54,155 nt of DNA from Pelethousia sp002409725 (GTDB lineage Bacteria; Bacillota; Clostridia; Christensenellales; CAG-138). Below are positions 24,316 to 33,318 of this stretch, in pieces. Under the pieces are notes generated by a model that was not told the DNA's origin, ran no database searches, and saw only the letters and a list, made by a program, of their open reading frames with translations. The stretch is from contig CALDNN010000137.1 of assembly GCA_937915455.1 (NCBI GenBank), positions 1 to 54,155 of the forward strand, read 5' to 3'. Position 1 is the first letter of the stretch. Each line of letters opens with the position of its first letter. Position numbers and translations under genes: made by a program.

Positions 24316-25936
24316 CCTGGATCACCACCCGGTCTCCGGTGGAAATTTGCTTGTTGCTGCTGATAATAAGCCTATCGCCAGCCAAAAGACTTCCATCGAC
24401 TGCGGCATATTGCTCATCATGGTCTATCAGCGTCACATCGACTCGTGCGGCAACATCCTGCGTCCCAAGCACCGTATCCTTTGTGCCCATGACAAGAACG
24501 TAGTAGATTCCGGTTCCGTCCTCTCTGAGCGCCTGTATGGGAATGCGGATATTTTGCTTTTGCGTTGACTTCTCTATCATAAAATCCTGCGTGCTGCCCA
24601 GCATGCGGCTTACGGTGGATTCTCCGCTGCATACAATGCTGCATACTCCTTCCGCATCCGGTGCGCTGATTTTTAAGATTGCCAGCTTATCTTTTTGCGC
24701 TTTTCCATCCTGCATTAAAGTCACGGCATCGCCAATGGAAAAGTTTTCGGCCTGTTTGGCGGGCAATTTCATGGTAAGCACAAGCCCTTCCGTACTGAGC
24801 GTTACAATGGCGTCGCCGGTACTCAGGCTGCCGGGCTGCGAGCTTATCGCTGTTACAACTCCATCCGAATCCGCATATACGACGCCATCCTGTTCGGATA
24901 GTACGGATAAAGCATCGTACTTTTCCTGTTCCGCGTCTATATATAGCTCCACACTATCCATCTGATAGCCGATGTTGGCATTGGCGTCACCATCGTTTTC
25001 CCTTGCCTGGGTATAGTTGAACTGCGCCGTCTCCAAGGCGCGTTCGGCGCTTGTTACAGCGTCGCGATAGGAAGCAAGGTCCAAGGTGTAATCGTAAGTG
25101 GCGCTTTGTATGCGGCTCCACGCATCCTGCGCCTGATTCAGCTTGCGCAGCGGCTCTTCCAGCGCTGTGTCCCATTGTGCCGATAATGCAGCCAATGCCG
25201 CCTGCGCCTCGTCCAGCGCCGTCTGCGTGGAGGGGTCGCTGGGATCGAGGGCCGCCTGCGCCGCTGCCACCGCCTGTTGTGCCGTGCCTATCTGGCTATC
25301 GCGCTGCCCCGTCTGGGTCTGATAAGCAAAAAGCGCTTCCTCGTAGGCCTGACGCTTCTCGTTCGCAATTTCGGCCGCGGCGTTATTCAGCTTGCTTTGC
25401 GCTATCATAAGGTCACGCTGTGCCTGAGAAAGGGAAAGGGCAGCGCTTTCTGCCAAATCGCTCCGGCCTGTTTTCAGCTGTTTGATCTGGAGCTTGTATT
25501 GGTCAATCTTACCGGACAATTCCGCCTGCATATCCGCGATTGCTTTCATTTCATACGCATACAGAGGGTCGCCTTGTTTTACTGCATCGCCCGCTTGTAC
25601 ATAGATCGTGTCCAGCCTAAGCCCGGTAAATTCTGCGCGCTGTTGCATGGCATCCGCCGCCGACCATATGCCTATGCCGGAAACGCTTTTGTTAATCACG
25701 CCGCCGGATACGCCCTTGACCGTCACCTTTGCAACCAGCGCTTCGCTTGCGGCCCTGGATACAAAGGTCAACATAAGCATGATGCAAAAAAACCAAATAA
25801 GGCCGCGTTTTGCCCGTTCCGCAAGCGTCAGCTTTTCCCGTTTTGGTTTGCGCCGGAGTTCGCTTTTCACATATGCGCCAAGCCCGTCCATACGAATGGC
25901 TGCTTTTTCTTTTGTTTTCATAAGCGTATTTTGCAT
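24308..25936 (-). CDS. HlyD/RND-type membrane fusion (adaptor) protein
   Basis: 542 residues, adaptor of an export or surface assembly. A basic cytoplasmic N-terminus is followed by one membrane helix (about 43-65). The first lipoyl-like half (YVQAGDAVKQGDPLYAYE) leads to a very long Ala/Gln-rich coiled coil (about 130-330). The second lipoyl half (DGVVYADSDGVVTAISSQPGSLSTGD) and beta-barrel domains continue to the end (GDRVVIQDA). This is the domain order of YknX/MacA/HlyD proteins. AAAGGAG before the ATG overlaps the stop of the upstream permease gene, indicating co-translation. Unusually, its immediate upstream neighbours are sugar-type importer permeases rather than a MacB ATPase. Confidence 0.85.
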   Translation of the reverse strand: MQNTLMKTKEKAAIRMDGLGAYVKSELRRKPKREKLTLAERAKRGLIWFFCIMLMLTFVSRAASEALVAKVTVKGVSGGVINKSVSGIGIWSAADAMQQRAEFTGLRLDTIYVQAGDAVKQGDPLYAYEMKAIADMQAELSGKIDQYKLQIKQLKTGRSDLAESAALSLSQAQRDLMIAQSKLNNAAAEIANEKRQAYEEALFAYQTQTGQRDSQIGTAQQAVAAAQAALDPSDPSTQTALDEAQAALAALSAQWDTALEEPLRKLNQAQDAWSRIQSATYDYTLDLASYRDAVTSAERALETAQFNYTQARENDGDANANIGYQMDSVELYIDAEQEKYDALSVLSEQDGVVYADSDGVVTAISSQPGSLSTGDAIVTLSTEGLVLTMKLPAKQAENFSIGDAVTLMQDGKAQKDKLAILKISAPDAEGVCSIVCSGESTVSRMLGSTQDFMIEKSTQKQNIRIPIQALREDGTGIYYVLVMGTKDTVLGTQDVAARVDVTLIDHDEQYAAVDGSLLAGDRLIISSNKQISTGDRVVIQDA

Positions 25937-25939
25937 AAG

Positions 25940-26782
25940 TCACTCCTTTAATCCGGAGGCAATGATGCCTTGTTCCAAATACTTCTGCCCCCATAAAAAA
26001 ATGAGTACCGCGGGCAGCAGCGCGATCAGCGCGCACACAAAGGATACGCCTGCGTTTTCTAATGTGGTTTGCGGAAGAAATATCGAAAGCGGATACAGCG
26101 AAGCGGTTTTCAGAAACGTCACAGGCTGCTCGACGGCATTCCAGCATTCCACAAAACCCAACAGCGCCGCACTCAGAACACCCGGGGCACCTAGTGGCAA
26201 GCCGATAGCAATAAACAAACGGAATTCCCCAGCGCCATCTATTCTTGCCGCTTCCAGAACAGATTCCGGTATCTTCCCAAAAAACTTCGACATAATGAAT
26301 ACGGGGAAGGCGGAAAATATGGCGGGCAATATGATCGCGCGATGCGTATCCACCAAATCCAGCGCATTGAGAACGATATAACTGGAGGCCATCGTAACCT
26401 GAAAGGGCAAAATCATCAGTATGATATACAGCCACGTAACGGCATTTTTGCCCCGAAAATCATATTGGGCCAGCGCCCAGGCGGCAGGCGCGCCGATGAG
26501 AATCTGTCCCAGCACGGAGGGCGCGGTCTGTATGATGGAGTTCCAAAACACCCGATAGAACGCCGGCGTATCCAAAAGAAGCTCTACGACATGTTTCATA
26601 GTCGGCCGTAATGTAACCAGCGGCCAAGAGGCCAGCTCGGACGTATTACCAAGCACGCCGGACAACCGCTGCGCCAGTTCACCGGTTCTAGTCAATGCGC
26701 CGGTCAGAAGCATGCACAAGGGATACCAAACGAATATGGCAAGAATGAACAGGAGAATAGATGGAAACAGCCGCCGCTTCAT
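25940..26782 (-). CDS. Carbohydrate-type ABC transporter permease (MalG/CUT1 family)
   Basis: 280-residue inner permease of a binding-protein-dependent importer. It shows six predicted membrane helices and the EAA loop EAARIDGAGEFRLFIAIGLPLGAP at about 177-200, which docks on the ATPase. The N-terminal helix and FYRVFWNSIIQTAPSVLGQ block are typical of the MalG side. It overlaps the MalF-type gene by 4 bp. No ATPase gene is in the cluster; carbohydrate transporters in Bacillota often borrow one (MsmK type), so this need not be a defect. The substrate is unknown. Confidence 0.92.
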   Translation of the reverse strand: MKRRLFPSILLFILAIFVWYPLCMLLTGALTRTGELAQRLSGVLGNTSELASWPLVTLRPTMKHVVELLLDTPAFYRVFWNSIIQTAPSVLGQILIGAPAAWALAQYDFRGKNAVTWLYIILMILPFQVTMASSYIVLNALDLVDTHRAIILPAIFSAFPVFIMSKFFGKIPESVLEAARIDGAGEFRLFIAIGLPLGAPGVLSAALLGFVECWNAVEQPVTFLKTASLYPLSIFLPQTTLENAGVSFVCALIALLPAVLIFLWGQKYLEQGIIASGLKE

Positions 26783-27654
26783 AATGATTCCCCCTTACGG
26801 GCGGAAAGCCGGGCGATAAAGAATACCGCGAGGCAAATCGCCGCCATTAGCAACACTGCCGCGGCGCTGATCTTCTGCATATCAAGGTTTGTGAACCAGT
26901 TGGAGAGAATATGCTGAAGCATATAGATACTGTTGTGAGGGTACCTGCCCGCCACCAGATATGCTTCTCGAAACACCTTGAAGGAATTAATCAGCGCAAG
27001 CACCGTCGTCATAAACACCGTGGGCTTCAACTGCGGCAAGGTGATATGGAGGAAGCACTGCCATTCATTTGCGCCGTCGATCCGCGCCGCCTCATATAAT
27101 TCGTTTGGAATGGCGGAAAGCCCAGCCATCCATAGCACCACGTTATAACCAAAGTTCTTCCAAAGATAACACAACACCAGTACAAAAAACGCATATTCGC
27201 TGTTGAGCCAGTCCACAGGCGTTTTTCCAAACAGGGTGCACAGGGCGGAAAGTAAGCCGTTTTTGCTGAACACCGCCTGGATAATCAGCACTACGCTGGT
27301 CACAGGGATCACCATAGGCAGCAGATAGGTGGTTTTTAACAGGCTTTGACACCACCTCTGCCGCATAAGGAGGCTCGCCGTCAGCAGCGAAAGCGTCAGC
27401 AGCAGCGGAATGCACAGCAGGAGAAAGCGCCCTGTGTTTTTCACGGCGAGGAAAAAGGATTCGTTCGTCAGCACAGAAGCGAAATTCTCAAGGCCCACAA
27501 ACTTATTGCCCATGGCTGAGAAAAGGGAGCGCCGCACCACATCCAGCGTGGGAATCACAGCCATCATCAGAATCCCGCCTAAGCTGGGTGCAAGGAAGCA
27601 AAGAGCCGCCCTTGCTTCCCTGCCGATTTTTAAATGCTTCCGCGCACGCATCAT
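26779..27654 (-). CDS. Carbohydrate-type ABC transporter permease (MalF/CUT1 family)
   Basis: 291-residue permease with about six membrane helices and the EAA loop EAARIDGANEWQCFLHITLP at about 188-207. LAPSLGGILMMAVIPTLDVVRRSLF and FVGLENFASVL near the start are typical of MalF-type subunits that lack the extra N-terminal domain. Its start directly follows the stop of the solute-binding protein gene (1 bp apart) and its end overlaps the MalG-type gene. It should pair with that permease to form the translocation pore. Confidence 0.92.
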   Translation of the reverse strand: MMRARKHLKIGREARAALCFLAPSLGGILMMAVIPTLDVVRRSLFSAMGNKFVGLENFASVLTNESFFLAVKNTGRFLLLCIPLLLTLSLLTASLLMRQRWCQSLLKTTYLLPMVIPVTSVVLIIQAVFSKNGLLSALCTLFGKTPVDWLNSEYAFFVLVLCYLWKNFGYNVVLWMAGLSAIPNELYEAARIDGANEWQCFLHITLPQLKPTVFMTTVLALINSFKVFREAYLVAGRYPHNSIYMLQHILSNWFTNLDMQKISAAAVLLMAAICLAVFFIARLSARKGESL

Positions 27655-29853
27655 TTATTCCAAAAGATAGGTGGATAAAACGCTTGTGACAGCCTCCGCC
27701 GCTTCGTCCAGGGTACGGCTGCCATCCAGATACGATACGATCGCCGGGAGCAGCATGCCTTTCAATTCGGCGTTATCCGTCATGGGCGTATTCGCCTGCT
27801 CAATCATGCGCATGATCTGTGCCCGCATGGGAGCGGAAGGCCATTCGCCATACACCTCGTGCTCGTCATCCACGTGGTAGCCGGTGCTGCAGTTGGAGGA
27901 TTCCTTCGCGAACAAGGACGCAAGCGCTTCCTGATTTACCGGGAAGCAGCGGCTACGGTAGCTTTGCGAGCCCTGAATCTCAAGGCTGAGCAGCATGCGC
28001 AAAAAATCCTTGGCCGTTTCCAGCTCGCCGCTTGCCTTGTTGACCCCCGCGAGCCCTACTGCCATAAACCGCCCCCCGATTCCGCAAAGCGAGCCGCCGT
28101 ACTGCTCAGCTACGGAAGTTCCTGCCATGCATGCGGAGTCATCGAGGCCGCCGATATCAAATATTGTGCTCTGTGCCTTTCCCAGCACGTATGCGTAGAT
28201 TTGTGGAAAAAACTGATCCGCAAGGAGCATTTCATGCAACTCATCTTCCGATATTTGGAACGATAAATCCAGCCCCTCACCCAGCGCCTCTGTACTGCCT
28301 ATGCTGTCGGATATGCGTTTCGCGCCCTGCAAAAACGCTTTCACATCATCGCCTGAATACAGCGCATCCCCATAATTTTCGAGCAGCATAGTAGAAAGCG
28401 TCTCGTAGGAGTAGGCAATCGAAGAGAGCACGTCAGCGCCGGTTGTAGCTTCCGCCGCATCCGCAAGCGCCGAAAGGGAAGCAAAGGCATTCACATCCCC
28501 TTTCGTAATCGCCACGGGGAGGCGTATCCCCAGCGGAATCGCATAAAGCACTCCATTCTCTTCATATGCCTGCCGAATATTGGGCAGCATCGCGTCGGCG
28601 CTGCTCACCACTTCCCCGATATCCGCAAGTACGCCCTTTTCGATATAGGAGTCAAGCGGCAGACCGTCAAGAATGATCACATCCGGGCCATCACCTGCAA
28701 GAAGCCCCGTGTTGAGCGCCTTGATATAATCGGCGTTTGTACCGCCGCCCGCAAGATCGGAAGCCACGGTATATTTCACCTTTACATCGCTGCGCTGCCT
28801 GTTGAAGGCGACCATTGCATGGCGTACCATATCGTTTTCCACCAGGGAGAATACATCAAGCTCCATGCTGGCGATCTGCGCGGCTTCGGGATCATAGGCG
28901 TAGCGGTATAGGCCATCTTCATAATCCGCAACGTAAATAACATCCTTTTCGCCTCTAATCACTGCAAGATAGCTGATATAAAAGCTTGGGATGCCCAGAT
29001 TGGTCGTATCCCCATCCACAAATATTTCCCAGATCGTACCATCCGGGGTGTGGCTATAAAGCCCGCTTGGGCAGGCAAGATACAGTGTACCGTCATCCGA
29101 AAACTCCATTTTGGAAGCGCTGTCTTCCGGAATATCAATATCCCAGTCCACGCTTTCGCTGCCGGTCAGGTCGTATACGCGGACTGCCTTCCCGGAGGGC
29201 GCAAGAACAGCGACCTTATTCTCATAGGCCGCAATGCCGCCGTTATAAGCGCCCGCCCCCAGTTCGTCGGCAAGGTTCCCTTCCGCATCCAGCAACAGCA
29301 CGCTGCCGTCCATGTCCTGCACGGCGATGCGACCATCATCGAGCGGCGCAAGCGCCACGATCATGCTGCAAACGCCAATTCCGTTTCCCTTCAGTTCAAA
29401 GCACGTCTGCCCGTCGTCTCTGCTGATGAAAATATGGTTTTGTGCCTTGCTGTTTTCATCATAGTCGCCAAAGGTAAAATACAGGGTTCCATCCGCCGCC
29501 CGAACCAATGAGAGTTGGTTGCCCGACTGAGGCGCGCAGTCCTCCAGCCATTTCTCAGGCGTGGTGGATATACTGCCGTCATCAGCTATGGTATGGCGGT
29601 AATAGAAGGTATGATAGCTGCCTTCCGTACCGCTGCTGGACATGGTGAAATACTCCATGCCGTTTGCGGTAGCGTTCATGCCGATAAGCGCCTGCTGGGT
29701 AGCGTCATCAGGCAGTGGCAGGGAGATTTTATCCTCCATATAACGGCCCTTGCTTTCAATACTTGCTCTCTGGCCGGATGGCTTTGAGCAAGCGTAACAG
29801 GATAAAAGCAAAGTAAACACTAAAAACGTAGCTATAATTTTTTTCAAGTGCAT
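27655..29853 (-). CDS. Lipoprotein: propeller-like domain fused to a family 1 solute-binding protein
   Basis: 732 residues, about twice the usual length. A lipoprotein signal peptide ends at LLLSCYAC (Cys19 or Cys22). Residues about 45-325 contain repeated blade-like units with Asp/Gly turns (ADGTLYFTFGD, LDDGRIAVQDMDGSVLLLDAEGN, KVAVLAPSGKAVRVYDL, SDDGTLYLACPSGLYSH, DVIYVADYEDGLYRY), which suggests a beta-propeller. From about 331 it reads as an extracellular solute-binding protein family 1 (VRHAMVAFNRQ, DYIKALNTGLLAGDGPDVIIL, AIPLGIRLPVAITKG). AGGAGG precedes the ATG. The fusion suggests that binding of a ligand by the propeller is coupled to uptake or to sensing by the adjacent two-component system; this is inference. 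Neither ligand is known. Confidence 0.85.
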   Translation of the reverse strand: MHLKKIIATFLVFTLLLSCYACSKPSGQRASIESKGRYMEDKISLPLPDDATQQALIGMNATANGMEYFTMSSSGTEGSYHTFYYRHTIADDGSISTTPEKWLEDCAPQSGNQLSLVRAADGTLYFTFGDYDENSKAQNHIFISRDDGQTCFELKGNGIGVCSMIVALAPLDDGRIAVQDMDGSVLLLDAEGNLADELGAGAYNGGIAAYENKVAVLAPSGKAVRVYDLTGSESVDWDIDIPEDSASKMEFSDDGTLYLACPSGLYSHTPDGTIWEIFVDGDTTNLGIPSFYISYLAVIRGEKDVIYVADYEDGLYRYAYDPEAAQIASMELDVFSLVENDMVRHAMVAFNRQRSDVKVKYTVASDLAGGGTNADYIKALNTGLLAGDGPDVIILDGLPLDSYIEKGVLADIGEVVSSADAMLPNIRQAYEENGVLYAIPLGIRLPVAITKGDVNAFASLSALADAAEATTGADVLSSIAYSYETLSTMLLENYGDALYSGDDVKAFLQGAKRISDSIGSTEALGEGLDLSFQISEDELHEMLLADQFFPQIYAYVLGKAQSTIFDIGGLDDSACMAGTSVAEQYGGSLCGIGGRFMAVGLAGVNKASGELETAKDFLRMLLSLEIQGSQSYRSRCFPVNQEALASLFAKESSNCSTGYHVDDEHEVYGEWPSAPMRAQIMRMIEQANTPMTDNAELKGMLLPAIVSYLDGSRTLDEAAEAVTSVLSTYLLE

Positions 29854-29911
29854 GTCAACCTCCTTCGGGATTATGCAAACAGCATACCAATAAAAAATCT
29901 AAAAATCCTCT

Positions 29912-29951
29912 AAATGGAAAAACACGCCCTACTCGGCGCGCCTCTCCATTT
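29912..29951 (-). other. Hairpin between kinase and binding-protein genes
   Basis: AAATGGA and TCCATTT bracket a GC-rich interior with GCC/GGC, followed on the minus strand by ATTTTTAGATTTTTTATTGG. It could be an attenuator or partial terminator separating the regulator genes from the transporter genes, giving them different expression levels. Confidence 0.4.
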
Positions 29952-29957
29952 GAAGAA

Positions 29958-31229
29958 CTAAAGAATTATCGTAAATGTACTTCCACCACCCGGCGTAGCC
30001 GAAACGGTGATTCTTCCGTTATGCAGCAGAATGAGTTCTTTTGCAATGGCCAGGCCCAAGCCAAAGTGCTGCTTGGTTTTGCGGGAACGGTCGCCCCGAT
30101 AAAAGCGGTCGAATATATGGGGCTTCTGTTCATCCGGTATGCCTGCGCCATGGTCGATGACGTTTACAAAAAGTCGTTCTCTCTGAACCTGGGCCGCAAG
30201 CGTAATAGACTTTTGTGCTGCCGCTTCGCTATAATTCATGGCGTTGTCGAGCAGGATACCAAGTACCTGGGATAGCCTCTCTGCGTCGCCTTGGATTTTT
30301 GGCAGCGGTTCCTCCGGCAAGTCCAATTCGAGGCGAAAGCCGCGTTTTGCACACACAGGCAAATAAGCTTCATATACATTCAGAAGCAAAGTGTCCGGCT
30401 CCAAAGGCGCAAGTGTAACCGGCCAATTTTTTGCATCGGCAGAAGCAAGCAGCAGCATATCGGAGATCAGGCGTGACATCCGTGCGCATTCGGCGGATAT
30501 GGCTTCCGCCGCCGCCAAAGAATGATCCGGCATATCGGCCACCGTGGCGGCGTTTGCTTGTATCACCGCCAACGGCGAGCGTAGCTCGTGTGAGGCCGCG
30601 GCAACAAACTCCGTTTGCCGTATCCGGCTCTCCATAGCAGGGCGCAGGGCTTTATCGATTAGCCATATGCCGACAAGACTCAATATCAAAACGCTGATAA
30701 GGTAAGCGATCCCATAAAACCCAAAGCGCCAATTCCACCCATCGTTGACCTCCTGTGCGGCCACAAGCGTACGAAAGGAGTTTTGTATCGGAATCACGCT
30801 GGCAGCGCCGAAATAGCTTTTTCCGTCATACTGAAATTGAAATATCGGGCTTGTCCTTCGTTGCGTGGTGAGCGGAAGTATCGTAATGTCAAGGCCCTCT
30901 GAAAGGGCAAGTGCCCGGATCTTCTCCAGAAGCTCGCTGCGCGCGGGCGCATCGCCGCTGTTATATTGCAGCGAAAGCCCGGAATCCGTAGCAGCGAACG
31001 TCATCCGGTTCTCCTGCTCATATTCTTTTAATAGGCTATGCCGCAACGACGGTTCCGTTTGCAGCTTTTCTGCTATGGCGGTAAAGCGCACAAAAAAGCC
31101 TTCTCTGTCCTTTTGGCGCACCTCACGGACAGAGAGCAGCGTGGTAGCTACAAAAACCACCGCCAGGGTTAGCGCCGTCGTAATGATATAAAGCCGTACC
31201 AATCGACTGCGGATTTGCCTTTCATCCAT
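29958..31229 (-). CDS. Sensor histidine kinase
   Basis: 423-residue membrane kinase. Two membrane helices (about 11-33 and 171-193) bracket an extracellular domain of about 135 residues. Catalytic motifs are the H box SHELRSPLAV with phosphoaccepting His214, the N box DNAMNYSE, the G1 box DHGAGIP, the F box FDRFYRGD and the G2 box GLGLAIAK, all intact. The extracellular part holds no domain I recognise. It overlaps the response regulator gene by 8 bp, so the two are one unit. Context suggests that it senses a signal at the cell surface and controls the transporter genes immediately downstream. Confidence 0.95.
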   Translation of the reverse strand: MDERQIRSRLVRLYIITTALTLAVVFVATTLLSVREVRQKDREGFFVRFTAIAEKLQTEPSLRHSLLKEYEQENRMTFAATDSGLSLQYNSGDAPARSELLEKIRALALSEGLDITILPLTTQRRTSPIFQFQYDGKSYFGAASVIPIQNSFRTLVAAQEVNDGWNWRFGFYGIAYLISVLILSLVGIWLIDKALRPAMESRIRQTEFVAAASHELRSPLAVIQANAATVADMPDHSLAAAEAISAECARMSRLISDMLLLASADAKNWPVTLAPLEPDTLLLNVYEAYLPVCAKRGFRLELDLPEEPLPKIQGDAERLSQVLGILLDNAMNYSEAAAQKSITLAAQVQRERLFVNVIDHGAGIPDEQKPHIFDRFYRGDRSRKTKQHFGLGLAIAKELILLHNGRITVSATPGGGSTFTIIL

Positions 31230-31908
31230 TGGCCCGCCCCTTGATCATCGTGTATCCTACGCCATGAACAGATTTAATGGAAACATTGGCCTCCAGAGCC
31301 TTGAACCGCCGCCTTGCGAAGTAAACATAATTATCCACATTGCCATCCTCTACAGCATCGTCGCCGCCCCATACCCGCGCAAGGATCGTTGCGCGGGACA
31401 GCACCTTATCCGGGTTTTCAAAGAAGAGTTCAAGCAGGGATGTTTCCTTCATTGAAAGCGATACCTGTTTATCGGCCCGAATCAGCCTGTGTTCCCTGAC
31501 GTTAAGAGATAAATCGCAAAAATCCAATACAGCTGGCTCTCGCATTGCCGCCGGGCGGCGCAAAAGCGCGCGAATACGCGATAAAAGCTCCGGCATAGCG
31601 AAGGGCTTCACCAGGTAATCATCCGCGCCGGCATCCAACCCATCCGTTCGGTCATGGATCGCATCCATTGCCGTAAGCATTAACACCGGCGTTGTGCAGC
31701 CCATAGACCGCAGCTTTTTTAGGAGCGTAAGGCCGTCCATGCCGGGAAGCATCCTATCCAACAGGATCAGGCTATACGAACCATCTTTCAGATAGTATCC
31801 CGCATCTAAGCCATCCTGGCAAATATCAACAGCATATCCCTCTTTGGTCATATGCAGTCTGAGCGCATCGCATAATGCTGTGTCATCTTCTATTATTAAA
31901 AGTCGCAT
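31222..31908 (-). CDS. OmpR/PhoB-type response regulator
   Basis: 228 residues: receiver domain (about 1-120) with IIEDD acidic pocket, LLDRMLPGMDG carrying the phosphorylated Asp, the Thr in MLTAMD and the Lys in VKPF, followed by a winged-helix DNA-binding domain (LSMKETSLLELFFENPDKVLSR). I start it at ATG 31908 (MRLLIIEDD), the natural start of a receiver; an in-frame extension to 32019 adds 37 residues with no family match. GAGG about a dozen bases upstream is the only, weak, binding site. First gene of the seven-gene cluster ending at 23119. Confidence 0.94.
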   Translation of the reverse strand: MRLLIIEDDTALCDALRLHMTKEGYAVDICQDGLDAGYYLKDGSYSLILLDRMLPGMDGLTLLKKLRSMGCTTPVLMLTAMDAIHDRTDGLDAGADDYLVKPFAMPELLSRIRALLRRPAAMREPAVLDFCDLSLNVREHRLIRADKQVSLSMKETSLLELFFENPDKVLSRATILARVWGGDDAVEDGNVDNYVYFARRRFKALEANVSIKSVHGVGYTMIKGRANG

Positions 31909-32097
31909 AGCTTTTGTTGACCTCGAAAACATGATATCCATATTTATATGCCCGGTTGTTCCATATATACCCTTCAAAAGTATCATAGCGTGCCTATCTG
32001 TGTTTTGCAAGTTTGTCATGGCAATCAGAGCACATGTTTACTATTTATTGTGTTGCCTTTATTATTTGTTGGTATTTTACCATATCCGCTGTACAGG

Positions 32098-32135
32098 AAA
32101 AGAACGCTAACTTTTAAATAAAATCAGCGTTCTTT
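32098..32135 (-). terminator. Terminator after hypB
   Basis: AAAGAACGCT and AGCGTTCTTT form a 10-bp stem around a 17-base AT-rich loop, ending on the minus strand with TTCTTTTCC. It separates the hyp operon from the two-component cluster downstream. Confidence 0.6.
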
Positions 32136-32241
32136 ATGCCAAGAAGCGGTCAAACGGTGTATCGCACAGGAAGAAACAACTAATAGTTGGCAATTGCCAC
32201 GTGATGGACATGGGCTATCATTGGTCAAACGACGTTCACGG

Positions 32242-32910
32242 TTATGCGTTCCAAGCCGCAACCTCATTTTCTAGCCAGGCCGCCCATGATTCCATCCCTT
32301 CGCCTGTTTTGGCACAAATGGGGAATATGGCAAGGTTCGGATTTCGCATATGCGCATACTCTACGACCTTTTCCATATCAAAATCAAAGTAAGGCAGCAC
32401 GTCGATCTTGTTGATGAGCAGCGCATGGCACACCTCAAACATGAGTGGATATTTCAGCGGTTTGTCATCCCCTTCCGGAACGGAGAGGATGGCCACATTT
32501 TTTACAGCGCCCGTATCGAACTCGGCGGGACAGACAAGGTTGCCCACATTTTCAAGTACCGCTAGATCCAATTCCTTAGTACCAAGCTCCATTAATCCCT
32601 GCTCCGTCATACCTGCGTCCAGATGGCACATGCCCCCGGTGTGCAGCTGAATGGTCTTTACGCCCGTAGTCTGAACCTTTTCGGCGTCTACGGCGGAATC
32701 AATATCCGCTTCCATGACGCCGATACGCAATCTGTCCTTGAGCAGCTCGATGGTGCGCATGAGCGTGGTGGTTTTGCCCGCGCCCGGGCCTGCCATCAGA
32801 TTCAGCAGAAAGGTCTTTTCCGCTTTGAGTTTGGCGCGAATGCGATCCGCTTCTGCATTGTTGTCCGCAAAAATGCTCTGCTTTACTTCAATGATCCGTA
32901 ATGTATCCAT
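32242..32910 (-). CDS. hypB: Hydrogenase nickel-incorporation GTPase HypB
   Basis: 222-residue SIMIBI-class GTPase that delivers nickel during [NiFe] hydrogenase (and sometimes urease) maturation. Walker A is GPGAGKTT (41-48); the metal site includes Cys95 and His96 in GGMCHLDAG, and LLINKIDVLP is the G4 region (NKxD). The N-terminal histidine-rich or CxxCGC nickel-binding stretch found in some HypB proteins is absent. The start ATG 32910 follows GAAGGAG. It lies 30 bp after hypA. No hydrogenase structural genes are in the window. Confidence 0.93.
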   Translation of the reverse strand: MDTLRIIEVKQSIFADNNAEADRIRAKLKAEKTFLLNLMAGPGAGKTTTLMRTIELLKDRLRIGVMEADIDSAVDAEKVQTTGVKTIQLHTGGMCHLDAGMTEQGLMELGTKELDLAVLENVGNLVCPAEFDTGAVKNVAILSVPEGDDKPLKYPLMFEVCHALLINKIDVLPYFDFDMEKVVEYAHMRNPNLAIFPICAKTGEGMESWAAWLENEVAAWNA

Positions 32911-32940
32911 GTAAATCTCCTTCAGATATCGCATTTGTGT

Positions 32941-33282
32941 TCAATATCCGACGATTTGTTTGATCATAAGCTCCTTGCCGCTGACGGCCTCCAGATCTTT
33001 GCCACCGCAGTGCGGGCAGATGAAGTCTTGCTCGTAGGCGCGAAACAGCTCGTTGCAGCGAATACAGCGCGCCATGCCGGGGATCGTTTCTATCGCAAGT
33101 TCCGTATGTTCCATAGCGGTATTGTATACGGCGGCCGGATAGCAAGCTTCCAGATAAGCAGGCACTACACCGGACAGTTCACCGATCTCCAGAACGATCT
33201 TCTGTACCGTCTCCAGCTTTTCTTGTACCATGATGCTCTCTACCGTCTGAATAACCGCCTTAACGACTCCGAGTTCATGCAT
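32941..33282 (-). CDS. hypA: Hydrogenase maturation nickel chaperone HypA
   Basis: 113 residues. The N-terminal MHE motif (His2, Glu3) is the nickel site, and the zinc ribbon is made by C73xxC76 and C89xxC92 (CIRC and CPHC). Length and motif spacing are normal. It sits between the large oxidoreductase gene (36 bp) and hypB (30 bp), so these genes form one operon. Confidence 0.93.
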   Translation of the reverse strand: MHELGVVKAVIQTVESIMVQEKLETVQKIVLEIGELSGVVPAYLEACYPAAVYNTAMEHTELAIETIPGMARCIRCNELFRAYEQDFICPHCGGKDLEAVSGKELMIKQIVGY

Positions 33283-33318
33283 ATGCCTGAATCCCTCCGT
33301 AACCGCCGCTCACACGTT

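Noticed and set aside
26779..29853. Plus-strand frames within the transporter genes
   Set aside because: They overlap well-supported minus-strand genes and lack binding sites or family motifs.
31222..32019. Longer response regulator starting at 32019
   Set aside because: The extra 37 residues have no receiver-domain match and no binding site; the start at 31908 fits the family.
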